Positions 1 to 14,317 are shown, counted from the stretch's first letter. The stretch is 64,000 nucleotides of DNA from Trileptium ribeirensis (GCA_030248225.1 JASANE010019428.1:1-64000), one strand, 5' to 3'. Program-made: numbers and translations. The notes: generated by a model from the letters alone, not told the origin.

Positions 1-3000
1 TGTTACATAATCACTGCAAAAATACACATTTTTAACCCAATTTGTATTGTGAATAAATAGCATTTTATTTCGACACAAATCATGCAGCAAAGCTTGGAGA
101 TCATTGACTCTTAAGAATTAGATTCATGTACGACTGTACATTTACTAGTAACATTAACTATGTCTAATTACTAAATTGTATGCATGAAATCTCTGAGTGG
201 CATGTATGTATCAAGAATGTTCCGGATTATGCAAAGACAAGAATGTTGAATGAAGAGGATAAGGAAGAACGAAAACTTATAGGGAAAATGAAGCAATGAT
301 GATCAAAGGTGGTTGAAGAACCTGGGGAGTCTAAAGTTGGTATTCAAAGAACCTACGGTATGAATTGGTGATCCAGTTATGATAGTAATGTTTATGATCG
401 ATTATGTGGGACATGATACTGCGCGTGCTAAGCATCAAAACAACTTCGGCGTGCTGTAGGCGTTAACAAGGCAAAGATGAAGTGTGTCACACTCTTCTGT
501 AGAGTCGACTATCATCAAATCTAGCGAAAGTTATTGATGCCCGAAAAAGTATCAGAGTATTATAGCCTCAGGTGTTTTTATTTCCGAGAAATCTAGCCGG
601 ATACCAGAAATGATGGTGTTTAAAACAGCAGAAAGGTCGGTTTACGCGAAAACTCTAAAATTTAGGAGTGCAACGATTGTGAATCTGTAACACCAGGCTA
701 TATATTCATTATCAGTCCGAATGGACTAATCTGCTAATTCAACTAGTAAATTGTGGACTAATATTTTCCCGAATGCAAATCGCAGTAGGTATATATATAT
801 AGTGCAACCAAACAATATTATTTCTCAGATACTGCTCTTGATAGCTTAGATTAAGATGGATTGCACTACGTTAAATGGCGCAGTGGGATTTTTAGTCAGT
901 CTCGCCTATCACGTCAGTCGCTGGCGTTGCACAGCGCTGAGCCGGCATCGTCGAGCGCTAAAAATTCGTTACTATAACTCTGGCCATGCCACCTTCAGTG
1001 GTCGACATTATATAGTTAGGAAAAACAGCTTTGTGGGGGTGTCGTGGTTAAAAGCAGTTATGCGACTTAGGATTAGTTTAATAGCTATGTGAGACGCCAA
1101 GATAAGGCTAAACTTATTTGGCTTAGTAAGTCGTAAATTCGATTTATGCCCTTAAAGGTTCTGTAATTGATATGCATAACACGAAACATATCATACGTTG
1201 ATTTTTAAGCTAAATATACAGAGCCTAGCATATACATTGGCTGTAGACATAATCATTTACAGCTTGAGAAAAGTAATATCTTGACGACTCTAATAAAAAA
1301 CACTATTTTTGATACCACAATTGTATTTAAAGACGAATATTACATATATATCTATGTCTCCATAAATAGTGAAGTATTTCTGCTGAACTAGCAGTTTATT
1401 TAGCTGTGTAGTCATGGGTACTAGTGCAGTTGTAGCGGCCTGTGTTCGCATTAATAATTGTATATGGGACAAACTAAAATTGACATGTATTTTTTGCGGG
1501 ACTTTCAGTTGAAGCCTAACGAGCCTTTTCATCTTATTATTTAAAAATTATCTTATGGTCCGTTAACCTAACAATTATATATCGACAGAGTTTCACAAAA
1601 TCATTCAGATAGAAAATGACGGTTGTTTCTTTGATGAACAACCTTGTGCCTTTAATACATATGACGGATTTCAGCTTTTATTTAAGTATTGAAAATATAA
1701 TAACACCTATTTGAGCTTTTAAAATCTGTTTGTAGCACCTGAAACTGAGAACTTAAGCAAATCATAACAGTATACCCCAGTATTCACCAAAACGATTGCT
1801 AAATTGACTGGCCTAGGCTTCGAAAATGCGCTGCGGTAGCACTAATTCTGCACTGTATAACAGTGAGTCAAAATTTGACTCAGCCGGGCGTTCTTTTTCT
1901 TTCTTGACACAGGAAATATGTGTCAAAATATAGATCAGGACGAGTTAAAAATGTTTGAATCATCAGTTAAGTAAAGCTTTGAGTCAGTACGAGACAGCTT
2001 TGAATCAGTGTGGGTGGAATATTGCGCTGACTAAGCCTGACGTGTTGCATTTAGTGAGTCGGAAAAGGATTGACTGAATTTAGTTGAATTTTAGCGATAA
2101 CCAAGCGTCACACAGAATTCACAGAGTAAATATGAACAATCGCTGCACATCTTGACTGGTATAGTCATAACTGTCGTTATACTTTGGTTCGGCTGGTATT
2201 TTGCGCAAATTCGCTTGCCCATAATAGCACGTTTTAAGTGTATTTTTTCATAAACATACATCATCCACGTTTTTAATCCAATGCCCTGGTTTATTAATTT
2301 TCATCAATATCATTAGGCCATTATTAGTACCAGATTAATTCGACTCATTTATACAATATCAGTACAAGATTGTGCATAAACACGCCCGCGAAATTGTATA
2401 AGTCATCGATGTGAACATGACCAAGTCGTCTTTGAATATTTTTACCACGAAATCATTAACTAAATTCAACAAAACTATTATGAACTCCATGGTCTGTAAA
2501 AGGTCTTTTGTCTTCTGAACGGTATATGCGTCAACGCAAGTACCACTCTTAAGGAACGCCATCAAGGTGTCTACAGTTACCATTGTGGACTTTGCACGGT
2601 CTGATAAGTTGGAGAAACAGAGGTTGTTATCGCCTAGTTGTATACAGCAACGAATTTTACTGGTGAGATATCTTATGTTAATATAACATATGCATATGAA
2701 TTTGTATTTACGATTTCTCGCAATTAAATCTAAATCTTCAGCAACCTTGTGGATGCTAATAAAGCAACAACTAAAAAAATTTTATTATCATATGCTAAGC
2801 AACACATTTTTTACGATATAACACTGTGTTTATATGTTTTGACACCAATCATCAGTCACGAACGTTCTAGTACTATAATATAATAATCTAATTTGTTTTC
2901 AAAATTAAGCAGTTGTTCACTACTAATTTATATTCTCAACAACCATTGTTATACCTAAAATGCGCTAAATTCGCGAAAATTCACATCATTTTTGTATATA

Positions 3001-3289
3001 TCTCTGAACTGGCAAATATTAACTGATATTTTAATCTTAGAATGTTCTTGGAATAAACAAGGCATATATACTAAAAAATTTTATATTTCACGTTTTTATA
3101 TAATCACCTTCGGTGATATTTCATTTTACAAACCTGTGAAAATTTATTATATATGACACCATTAATAATTAGCATTACTGCAAAAATAATGCTAGATCTA
3201 TGAAAATATTAAATTGCAATGGCGGACCAAGCAGGCTTTTCAGAATGATCACATGTTTGTAACGACATGACTAATAATTGTGTACATTG
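1..3289. other. AT-rich intergenic DNA, nothing recognised
   Basis: I see no gene here. Open frames are short (under 90 codons), unlike any family I know, and interrupted by AT-rich low-complexity sequence. No RNA gene was recognised by eye. Confidence 0.6.
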
Positions 3290-3292
3290 CTA

Positions 3293-3512
3293 GGACGTGT
3301 TCATATTACGTCCAATCGGATCCGATCGGAGAGCAGGCATACTTTTATCGGATACGAATCGTACACGAGAGGGATCAAGTCGTGTGAAAAAATACATACA
3401 CACGTATAGAGTAGGCATAATGTTTGGACGTATCGGATCAGATTGGCCTCACTGTTAATAGAAATTGGATCATATCGGAACAGATCGGAGCGGGTGCAAC
3501 GTGAACACGTAC
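3293..3512. mobile_element. Harbinger-like MITE, family C, copy 1
   Basis: A 220-bp non-coding element is flanked on both sides by CTA (3290-3292 and 3513-3515), a likely 3-bp target-site duplication. The left end reads GGACGTGTTCATATTACGTC and the right end is its imperfect reverse complement (GTGCAACGTGAACACGTAC). The interior is rich in GGATC/GATCGGA motifs, as in the second copy at 6726-7013. A 3-bp duplication with GG-starting inverted ends fits PIF/Harbinger-derived MITEs. An 87-codon open frame runs through it and is incidental. Confidence 0.65.
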
Positions 3513-3515
3513 CTA

Positions 3516-6500
3516 GAACTGGTTATTGTCTTATTATGCACTGCCAAAAATGGAGGATAGATATAGGTATGCATGAAAGACTGAAGCTATGGAAATATGC
3601 AAAGCAAATAGGTTATTTCTGCCATCCTATGGGGTCAGAGCTATTTTTGTTAACTAATGATCTCAGCTTGAAAACTTTTGTTATCTTTCGACTAGGCTAT
3701 GCATAACGTTATGCGATACTAAAAATTCAGGTTGTTGACAATGTGCTTTTTGTGAGTGTATTCCTTTGTGACCTTGTTATTTCTATTTTTGTATTTAGAG
3801 ATGGTTAAATTTATAACACTTTTAACGCTTCCTTCCGAAATATTATAAACCTTAACACCTAGAAACCTAAAGTTACTGTTTTTAATTTTCTATGTCGAAA
3901 TGAATCTAGAATAGCAGATATTAGGCGTATTTAATGGTGTAACATTGTTTTCAAGCTACATTATAACCACAAATCGGTTGGCACGCATGATGTTGTTCGC
4001 GATATTGCTTGTTAGCAGAACTGCAAAAGAGCTGAAATTGTTCGGGATAGCACGACCCGGACGGTGGGAAATTGATGTAGTTCTTTTATCGGCCCCGACT
4101 GTCAAAGGATTCGAGCTTGGCCGGTCTGTTTCAAATCTTGATCGGCACGGGTTCCAGCCGAACCACCTTTCCTAGTGTGATGACTGTCTTCCTAAGCCAT
4201 TTGTGGCATGAACTTAGCGCAGCCAATGGGTATCATATCATTGAGACCTAATAAACATTGTTGCAGTGGATTCAATTTCCCACAACGAATTTAAATATTC
4301 GATTTAAATTTACGTGTATTTAAGGAAAAGAATTCCAACTAATATGTGTATATAATGATTAATTATTAGGACAATAACGAGTCAACGATTCACCAACATA
4401 GTTTCATTTCCGTCCTGCACAGCAAGACACGTCCTACGCAGTAACTAGTTAAAGCACATATATATCTGTACAAGTTTCCAAAATGTGGGTCGATTTTGGA
4501 TAAAAATCGGTTTCCATTCCTTATTCTACACAACATTCTACACTCAAAAATTCTAGGCTAACCGATCAATTTAAGCATTGGAGCTGATAAAAATTTATTT
4601 AACTCAATAGCTTTGTATAGATATAAAATTAACGGGTAAATAACCGCACCGCGACGACAAAATTCTTCAGAAAGAACTTCAAGGTTACAAAATGTTACAA
4701 AATTAGGATCTGTTAACGAAATACAGAAAATGCCGCACATATTTCATCTATTAAAAACATATTGCATGTTAACTAGCGCCCTCCCCCTAAAAACGGTTGA
4801 AACACAAAACTGACGAACGGCGGCATGTTTCAACACTTACGTTTTACGTATTTTTTCGAAACCAAATTATCATTCTTAAATATCGGTATGAAACTTATTT
4901 GTGAAATGAAAAAGCTTTACTAAAATGGTAGAGTGTGCTTTGGTAACACCCAACATAGTGCATATATTACATATTTAACGCTTTAATATGTAACATAATG
5001 CACTTCATTATTTAATGATTTAATTTTTATTCCAGGGTTGTTCCAAACAGCGGTCCGTATATATGTCCCAGCAATGAGTTCAATCTGAGTTAGGCATTTG
5101 CCATGTGAAGTTGCGGTAGGCACATCGCCGAAATGGCTTGGATGCCGGCCGGGCTGGGTAAACTGGACCTTGCCGGCGGACAAAGTGTTGACATGTATTT
5201 GTTTTTAATGTTGTTTATTTTTAGTGTTATTGTAGCTTTCTGTCCCTTTCCTTTAGCCTCTCAGCCCGATAATCCCCAGTTTCAAGATGCCACATCAATT
5301 TTAGCACCATGGCTTCGGATTGGGAAATGTCCATTTGGGCTATTATTTCAACATCATTTATTTTTTAGCATAAGAAATGTTGTTTCTTTTTTTCTTTTGT
5401 TACCGAAAATTTTCGTAATTTTTGATGAATATATAATTTTTCATACCATCGTGGGCCTGTAATGCTTTGCAGAATCATTTTACCGACTCGTATTACTTTC
5501 CCAAACAAGTTGTTCAATCACGACCATGCCCGACTGGCGTTCTTCTCTACATCAAAATTGCTACATATTTCAAAAGCGATGCCGCTTTGCCTGTTTGCTT
5601 GCTTCGTTGCAGTATATTTAATTTTTAAAAAATATATAGATATTATTTGAATGAACAAGAAATAACCGCAAACCTTTCCGATCGCTTATTAATATCGCAT
5701 AGGAGACGGTCGAAAAAGTCCATTTCCTGAAACCGAGCGTTTCCTTTCTATTTACCGCGTCAATTTATTGGTACTTAATATAAACGCTTCTTAGCTTTCA
5801 CATCTTATATAAATATAACGTTTGCAGTGTTTCAATTCGATTTTAATAAATGTTTAATAATTACGGACGTGTTTTCGTAGACATATATGTTAAGTGTATG
5901 GAATTGGCAGTCATAAGATGACGAAAGCAGATGTTTTTGCCATAATGAAAATATCAACTGCAAGTACTGCGAATATGAACACGCGGGCTCGAAATTCGAC
6001 AACTGTGGTTGGTTTTTGAGGTGGTTGTCGCCGCTCACTGTTATCCTGAAACAGAGTCTTCCACGAGACCTATCTATATCTGTCATCATGGTCTATTTTT
6101 GAACGCATTATCTACTATCCACGTAGTTAACTCCTATGGGTATTACTCAATAGCTGTGCGCGAAAAGATATGTGAGCTAGCTGTACGGAGTTATAGCACA
6201 AGTTGATGTACAATTCTACTATGTGGTATGTGAATGGCCGATTTATAATCCAAGTCCATGTTATTGGATACAAATATCACGGTCCATCGAGGATTTGGGA
6301 CTCACAAAGGCAGACATCCCATGGTCATAAGCCACCAATTCTTGGAATTCCATAAACCCTAGTTCCATAATCGACCTTACTACTTGATCTCGGCCCTTAA
6401 TCCATTGTAATTCAACAAATTATTCTAATACTTTTTATTTTTATTATTTATAATTCTCATGCTCCAACCACTCTGGGTCTGCTAGTGATGATTCATGCTA

Positions 6501-6722
6501 TGACATAATAGATGTGCTGGATTTTCAGCTCTTGGTTTGTATTTTGAAATTTGTTTGTCGCATCATGAAATTGATTCGAGGATGTATTAAATTGTGGGTT
6601 TCAAAATTTATATTTTTTTGAAGAAACTCGCGCTTAGCCGGCAGCAGCGTAGTCGATTTGGTGGGGACAAATGGTTAACTGAACTCGTTGATCGTACGTG
6701 TATTGCTTAGTGTTATCATTCC
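3516..6722. other. intergenic DNA, no supported gene
   Basis: Frames of 60-109 codons occur (for example 5133-5462 and 3945-4175). None shows a recognisable domain or a convincing exon structure. AT-rich throughout. Confidence 0.55.
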
Positions 6723-6725
6723 TTA

Positions 6726-7013
6726 GGCCGTGCTCACATTGCGTCCAATCCTGTCCAATGCGATCCGAATTAGACGCACCGCAACCAAACCTTATATCTT
6801 ACATGTATGTATATGTATGTTTTCACAGTCACATCATATCATTCAGATACGATTCGGATCGGAAAAACCTGTGGATGCTGTAATGAATCAGATCTGATAT
6901 GGATGGGATCATGTGCAATGTGAACACTCTATATATAATACAGGTGCATACAGGATCGGTTCGTGTCGGAACTACGGACGAATCATATTGATCGGACGCA
7001 GTGCGAACACGCC
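6726..7013. mobile_element. Harbinger-like MITE, family C, copy 2
   Basis: A 288-bp element flanked by TTA on both sides (6723-6725 and 7014-7016), matching the TTA/TWA target preference of PIF/Harbinger transposons. Terminal inverted repeats are about 20 bp: GGCCGTGCTCACATTGCGTC at the left, and GGACGCAGTGCGAACACGCC at the right. The interior carries the same GATCGGA/GGATCGG motifs as copy 1. There is no transposase frame, so it is non-autonomous. Confidence 0.8.
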
Positions 7014-7016
7014 TTA

Positions 7017-7886
7017 GACGGGCTGTTTGCTCTTTTGTTAAATGGATCGAACTATATTGGCGGGGGTAGCTGTCTATTATTAAGCCCGATAAGCCTGGAC
7101 ATACCATACTCCGTTGTATTCGGCTGCAATTAATACTTGTTTGAGTTTGATTGTCTTATGACTAATCTCGCTCACGTTTGTGAGTTTCAGGGTATGATAC
7201 AAATGATCGAGGCTCGATTACATGCCATGAACATCAAAATCACCAATTAAATGCTGGTAAAAAAATACACATGCCTTGAACAACCAGCCGCTGATGATTA
7301 AAACTGACCTATCCGCACGTCGCAGTAGCAAACCGCATCAATTCAACTTAGTTAAATTGGTTTATGGACCACAAAACATGACAAAAATAGTAGTACAAAC
7401 CCCATGATTGTTACCGCCTATGACTCGGACTCTAGGGGATATTTACTACCTCCCTTCATATTTCTGCAATCAGCATTCGCAATTTAGTGAATGCGAACAA
7501 GATCTCTGTGAAGTATGTACGTAATATACTTACCCGCACATTTCTTCATTTCGCACGGCTGCTCGCATTCACGGAATCACGTACCGATTCGTACAGTTAT
7601 GTTCGTGGTTTCTTGTAGTATGCACAAAACGCGATTGGTAACGCATTTTCCGGTGTAGACGGTCAGAAAAACGCTATTCCAAATCACAAAATAGCGACCG
7701 AGAACAGCACGTACATGTTGCTCTATCACAATACTTTTGTTCTCGTATATAAAGGAAAAATCTTTTTTCGCGTTCACTCATCGCTTGTACGATGCTGAAA
7801 TGACTTGACAAAAGAACAGCGCAAGTGTACTTGTCTAAAGTAGTCTCACGCATAAAGCTATACGCATGACGTGCCGTCCTCGATAT
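7017..7886. other. intergenic DNA, nothing recognised
   Basis: No frame with a recognisable product. It borders the retrotransposon remains on the right. Confidence 0.5.
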
Positions 7887-7887
7887 A

Positions 7888-8100
7888 CTAAGTCATACGG
7901 AAAATAATACTAATTTTCAACCCCGAAATAAAGCTGTTTTTGTAAGGATATAAAGTTACGCCTCTCTGCGTGACTTTTGTCGAACATTGTATCGTTCCGG
8001 GATTGTTATTTATCATTATTATAAACTTACGGTTAGACAAGAATGTGACATACCACTTTTTGAACTGGCCAGAGATTCCAATGTTGGGCAACTTTATGAG
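7888..8100 (-). pseudogene. fragment of a non-LTR reverse transcriptase
   Basis: Minus-strand translation contains GISGQFKKWYVTFLSNRKF followed after about 20 residues by VTQRGVTLYP. This resembles the stretch just before the VPQGS motif in Jockey/CR1-type reverse transcriptases (L-x-W, SYLSNR, V-x-Q-G-V-P-Q-G). The frame then breaks. This segment normally precedes the VPQG motif, yet here it lies downstream of the VPREG motif of the neighbouring relic (9024-9236). It is therefore probably a second, older element, interrupted by or abutting the first, or the product of a rearrangement. Confidence 0.5.
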
Positions 8101-8164
8101 TTTGTTGGGTTTTACAGTGGCTAAAGATATAGTGAATCCGATGCGTGCTACATGAACAGGTGTA

Positions 8165-11110
8165 CCGTTTTTGTTTGTTTATTAATTAACTAGCCATAAC
8201 ACATGATGAAAAGGCAAAAAATACAACTCATAACATTAAACAAGAAAAGATAAAGTAGGCAAAATAATAAAAATAAAGGAACAAATATGTATGGAGAAAT
8301 TTGATAAAACAGGTGAGATTACAATTGGGCCGATTGTTGCACTAGTTGTTTTCACCTCCTACGATTTCAGCAATATTCCAGTTGGGACACGCGAGACATA
8401 AATAATCTTATGTTGGGCAAATGGACAATATTATCAGAGGTTAAACTACTGCAATATTTGGCTACTCGATTAGCAAAATAATGTTTCCTTATATTTAGTC
8501 GTGAACATACTGGAAATATTCTTAAATCGTGTCTTCTAATATTACGACGTCACCAAAAGTAAAGAAATTAGATGCGTTGAGATTGAAAACCCCATTAATT
8601 AGATTATAAATAAAAATTATGTGTTTGTGAATGCAACGGCTGTATAAGCTCGATAATTGCAAATTGATCAGGTGTTATTCGCATGTAAACTGTTGGAAAC
8701 CAGGCAAACGCCGTGTAAATAGATTTTGAGGTCTTTTTAATATTTCAATATCACCAGAAATACTCTAGACTTATTCGGAAAACGATGTATTATTTAAGCA
8801 AGAAATCAGACGAATGTGATAAATAATGCGAGAATGTAAAATTAATTTTATTACATGCGATCTTATCAATTCTTGTACAACGAAGAATTTCAGAGATGAT
8901 GATACTGCGACACCAAGGTATTTTACGAAGTCGGAAGATGAAATTAAATTTCACCTACAAAGTACGACTGAATATGATTATTGTTTTCTAGGTGCATAAT
9001 TTGACATTTATTATAAGAAATGTTTAAACCATTTTGAACACACCAATAATAAACCCGGGATAAATCATTTTGACAGAGGGAAGACCAAGATCTTGGATCA
9101 ATTGAGCAAAATATTTTAGACTCATCGCAATAAAGTTTAATTTTACATTGTATGGGGACGTTTTTAATATCGCTGATAGATATAACAAATAAAGGGCTGA
9201 AATCCCCTCCCTAGGAACATCAGAAGTAATCGGCAATATGTGTGAATCGAAACCGTTGATCCAATTTAGGTAAAATATATCATCAAAATAAGATATGAAG
9301 AAACATTACCAGAGATACCGCAAAATCGAAGGTTATGAAGAATCTAATTCAATATCAAATATCTACAAAGTTATCTTCATTTTATACGGAAATTTTATGG
9401 AAACTGAGTTGGTTGGACAAAATCTCATTATGTCGTTCTTGGTATTCCGCAATGGTATCATTAACAATCATTTCTATAAGTTTATTCGTTGCGCGAAGTA
9501 CGCTGGTTGGTCTTTAGTTTGCAAAAAATTTTTATTTCCGTTTTGAGAATTTCAATTATTTTAGATATTTTCCACGTACGAGGAATTTCGCGAAATTGAA
9601 TGCATTTTTCAAAAATTTGTGAGAGTGGACAAGCTTAGGTATCTAATATTTGTGGTATCCCATCTGCGCCGTAAGATATCTAAATTTATTTTGCGTAGGT
9701 ATTTTAGTACAACTTCGGCACTGAAAATACATACAAATAAACGCGAATTTATTAATGGCTCTAACATAGCATCATTCTTACATAAATCATTAGAAACAAT
9801 ACACAGATAAAAAATACTCGTTAAACGCAATAGCTTTCCATTCGAGATCAGAAATAATTTTATCGCTATAGTGTCGAAGCATAGGTATGTCACATAAAGG
9901 CGAAATACATGGACGAACAAACAAAATTGTAAAAATTCAGATCATCTGTAGATTTCAAGATAGATTTTTCTTTTATGAAAACACCATAGTCCTTGATATA
10001 CCTAGATTCTGTAGCTGCGTTAATCCAGCGCATTTTCGATGTCAGTTGAATTGGGATCTAACTTTACGCTTCTATGCAGTCGTAGCTGTTTTAAGCGAAC
10101 TTTATGCGCCTCCATACCAGATATGCTTACGATTACGGTTTACATAATGTGGTGCAAATTTTTCAGTACCAATTCGTATCACTGTTACAAAATGGTCCTA
10201 CATTTTGTTGATATCATTATTCGCCTGCAGAAGTGTCCAGTTTGTAGAATGTAAATAATAGCAGGTTACATGTTTTTGCAGAGATTTCTTTTACCGAGTG
10301 TGAATTTCTTTGGGCTAAAATTTTGTACAGAAAAAGGCCCAGTTTTTTTCGCGAGTAATAAAGTGACGAGAAGCTGGAAAAGCTTCTTGCACAAAAAGTT
10401 CAGAAACAAAATTTAAATCCGAAGTAACAATGATCAAGTATACCTCCTCAAATATGCGTGCTTTGCGTAATCAATTGAGTAAGGTGTAATTGAATCATAG
10501 TTGAGCATAGTAGATACTCAGACCGAGCATTTGGAGACACTGCCCAATCTGATATAGTAGGCACTTTGAAATCACCTAAGAAAATCATAGTGCAATCATA
10601 GTTGAATATAAAAGACACTCACCCGAGCATTCGGAGGCACAGCCCAATCAGATATATTAGGCACTTTGAAATCATTTAAGAACAGAAGCGGCAGGCAGAA
10701 TTTCACATGGACGTGATTTTTTAAAAATGACAAAAACTTTAATGATGATGTACTGTTTGGTGAGCGAAAAACAAGGCATATTTGACAGAAATTTACGTTA
10801 TTATTAAGGAAAGCAATATATTAGCAAAGTCAACACATCTATTTGTATCTTTACAAACTAAAATTGACCCATACAATTTTGGATCCAACGTCATAACGAC
10901 TCCCAATAAGAGTGGAAAGAATCGTTATCACGAAATATATTATGCGAAACAGATGTAAAATTTAACAGGGAAATGTTAAACTCATGACAAAGAAATATTT
11001 CGGTAATTAAGAGCGCAGAGTTCAAACTGTGACAACCAGAAACTGTAGTTCACACAGTTTACCACGCAGACCTTGGGCATTGAAATAAAGATAATCCACG
11101 CACAAAAATC
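8165..11110 (-). mobile_element. decayed non-LTR retrotransposon (Jockey/CR1-like), EN-RT region
   Basis: Reading 5' to 3' on the minus strand, scattered frames give the expected order of an ORF2 polyprotein. The endonuclease start is LYFNAQGLRGKLCELQF near 11090-11040. The GDFN-type motif is MIFLGDFKVP near 10590-10560. The pre-RT segment is EVVLKYLRKINLDI near 9745-9685. The RT is SDVPREG near 9230, then a degenerate YADD box (YCDESKIF), WCVQNGLNISYNKCQ near 9030, and VKYLGVAVSSSLKF near 8930-8890. Stops and frameshifts separate these motifs, so the element is dead. The 3' end is near 8165, where the minus strand reads AATTAATAAACAAACAAA. Any 5' ORF1 region is uncertain; a 69-codon frame at 11669-11878 may belong to it. 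The family assignment rests on motif memory. Confidence 0.75.
10486..10690 (-). repeat. ~100-bp tandem duplication inside the retrotransposon endonuclease
   Basis: Two diverged direct copies lie side by side, both containing GAGCATT(T/C)GGAG, CCCAATC and GGCACTTTGAAATCA. Each covers the GDFN-like endonuclease motif. One copy reads GDFKVP and the other NDFKVP. The duplication probably arose after the element lost function. Confidence 0.7.
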
Positions 11111-11229
11111 ATTGCGTATAACAATATCGCCTTTTCCCGCTTGTCGGAATGGGGAAACTTTTTTCTTATAAAAAATTGCGTTCCTTAGCTGTGCGATCGG
11201 GACGGATATAAGGTGTGCTCCTGCCACGC

Positions 11230-13735
11230 GTTGGTTTAATAGTAGGGTCGTTTTGTAATAAAGTATAGCCTTTGTAAAGTAGTAATCTTGCTTCAGTTAC
11301 CTAATTATCTTTGATATAAATTTTGAGAATTACGTAGTAAGCATTTTGGTCATTTTTGAATACTGAAGCCACTGCGAAGCTTGGGATCCCAAGACACGTA
11401 AGATAACCGACAATTCCACACCGGGGTCGCAATGTTCTTCGTTAGATAACCCAAAGAAACTTTTTTCAGCTTCTTGAAAAATTCTTCTATAACCTCAGCG
11501 CTGCATTAATGGCTATGTTTGTAATACGAGTAACTGATCGAATTGATCTGACGATATAAAAGTACATAATGTAGCATTGACTGAAACATCAGTGTTGGCG
11601 GGTTGATTTTTTATAACACAATAGTGTTTGCGACAAGCATAGCTTTCGCAGGTCAGGGACACTTAGTTTTATAATTTCGGTAAGCATAACTTACAAACGT
11701 AATTGCCCGGGATGTCTTTGATTAATTGATTTAGCTTTCGGGAAGGAAAATTACCCATACGCGCATAGTGAATAAAACGATAACAGATATTGCGTTTAAG
11801 CCGTGCACGATTGTAAGCAGTTTTACAAAACCAGAGTAAATTGCGATAAGATTTATTCCTTTGAGATTTAGAACTCATTATTAAACAGCTTTATGATACC
11901 CATAACAGAAACAGAGATAAGTAAATGCAAAGAAAATTAAATCAAACTACGCAGGTATAATAAATATAATTATCACACGTTAATTTACAACTAAAGAAAT
12001 ATGCAACAATAATAAATGCCATGAACGAACGTTTTCGCCAAATGAATTACGGGTAATTCTTTTGCAATTATATGAACATGACGACTTCGTCAATCATGAA
12101 TCGATTAATCAATTTTATTCAGTGCGATTGAATTTTCCGTCACTAAAAATATATACATTTTTCCATTGTCACGCGATTATGAATTGGAATCAGCCCAATG
12201 ATCTGCTGACTGTTCCATATCAATGTACAGACGTTTTGATATTTTTATCCGTCATTTGCATGGTGATGTTATTTTCAACCCTGTGCTCATAATCAATATA
12301 CAACGGTAGATATGTCTGTTACCGCTATGCCCATGTAACAGGCAAATTAAGTCATACCAATTGATGTTTAGTTGAAACTTCCTTAAATCAACTCAAGTAC
12401 TGATCAATATACGAATATATGCCAATTCTACCGTAAAATACAGACTTAAAATCAATATCTGATGCTATGAAATGGTTTTTCCGTGCTTTTTACGCAATAT
12501 TGCCATGAGGTCATGAATCCGTCTTGAAATGTTCATCATGCTTTTGATATTTTACGACAGATATAATTTTTACTGTTATTATATGTTCCAATTTTTAAGT
12601 TTAAACAGTAAAATGCTTATACTAATTAGCGCAATGCACAAAGTTTTGGGTATAAGTCACTAGAACTAAACACGACATGAAAAATATAATAATGCTAATT
12701 TACTAAACTGCCAAGATATAGAATTGCCCTAATTAATTATATATTAAGAGATTAAAGAACAAATATTGGCTGGTATTAGTGCTGTTTATACAATATAGTA
12801 GAACTTGAAATATTGCTTCGTGCGAAGCTGTACAGTTTATGGTCAGTCTTTGATTTTAGGCCAGTTTGCTTTTAGTTAGTTTATTTTGACTATAAACAAT
12901 TAAAATTTTACTGCATTTGCTATAGCGCTTGAAAATTAGCTATATTTTTCAGCTGTGTTCACCCTAAGTCATCCACATTCAACTGTATGTATTTATATAA
13001 TTTTCGGTATGTTGAGGTATATAGCGTGTAAATGCCACTATTTTTTAGACTGACGTTACCCTGAATTGTTTCGCTTTAGCAGCTGATTTAGATAACAGAT
13101 TTGTTTCAGCAATGCTTGCAAGTTTTTAACATTTTTGAAACTTCATGCGGCTTGTGATCATAGGCTTCTTCCATGAGAAGACAAATCAGTAAAAAAATAA
13201 ATTTTTACAGCTAGATGTATCAAAATATCGATATCACAAACTACAAACCTGGGAGCTTCGTAACTGATTTGGATCAAATTTTCGCGGCACATATGTCATT
13301 ACTGAAGATTTAATTATTTAAGCTAATAATTTGAATTGCGGAGAGTATTATGATCGAATTGCATTTAAAACTTTAGTAAGCTGAAACGCATCATATATGA
13401 CTGTTTTTCATATGGAATTTCTGATTGTGTGTACTAATTAGGCATAAGTTTTACAGTATATGGCACTTTAGATAATGTACCTGTAATTTCATACAACGTA
13501 CATGCCGATGCCTAAAATAAACATCTGTAAGGTTATTTTATACTTGCTCTGACAAGGAGTGTATAGTGGGAACAGAACCTATTTAAAGCTAAAATTACAC
13601 ATCTGTATTATTACATCGGCCCAGTAAAACCGGCTGTGTTTTCCATTACAAGATTGAAATAAAGGGTTTAATTGACCACACTTTTATATTTGTGCGCGAG
13701 TAAGGTTATAATGATCTCACCAATCATATATTTAG
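11230..13735. other. AT-rich intergenic DNA
   Basis: A short frame at 11669-11878 (minus) might be a remnant of the retrotransposon 5' region because it precedes the endonuclease. Nothing else is recognised. Confidence 0.4.
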
Positions 13736-13739
13736 TAAT

Positions 13740-14060
13740 TTAGCATAATAATTACAGGGTTACTTGGACCCTCATAACTTTCTAACGGTGGGCTAGATTA
13801 TATTAAATTATATACACACTGGTCGATTTGCCTCATGAAGCCGAGTCGAATGGTACCCCATATGACCATATTCCAGAGAAAAAAATTTACGTTCCAAAGG
13901 GCGACCACTGGGACCTCCAAAAATCGAAAAAAATTGTCAGGGATGTGGGCAAAATAGGTAATTTGTAAACCAGCTCATCGAGGTGAATCGATGGTGCCAA
14001 AATTTTATCTGTACCTTCAAAATTGACGAAATTAAGGATGGGGGATAACCGAAAAGACTC
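13740..14060. repeat. possible single arm of the foldback family seen at 41 kb
   Basis: The reverse complement contains GTACCATTCGACTCGGCTTC, then CGACCAGTGTGT, and ends with GTTATGAGGGTCC. The right arm of the foldback at 41287-41563, read on the same relative strand, has GTACCATTCGACGCGCCTTG, CGAATGGTGTTA and AAGTTATGACC in the same order. The match is patchy, so this is only a tentative relative. Confidence 0.35.
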
Positions 14061-14317
14061 ACGTTGGGTTTACTTATGCATTGTAACATAGTGTATCCAT
14101 ACATTAATAACACGAGTATAAACGTCTAGACGCTCCTTACGCTATGTTACAAGGCAGTTGTAGTATAACCAGTTCGTTTATACCAATATTTTGCAAGATT
14201 GTGCTATTTTTACTCATTCAAACTAGCGCGACATCACTCGATTGAATCCATCATAAGAATGCGTAAAAATCTGAAATTAACGCACAGCCTATTATGCTAC
14301 AAGTAGGTATTACTTTC

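Noticed and set aside
5133..5462. 109-codon plus-strand frame as a membrane protein
   Set aside because: Hydrophobicity comes from T-rich DNA. It has no recognisable family, and the surrounding sequence gives no gene structure.
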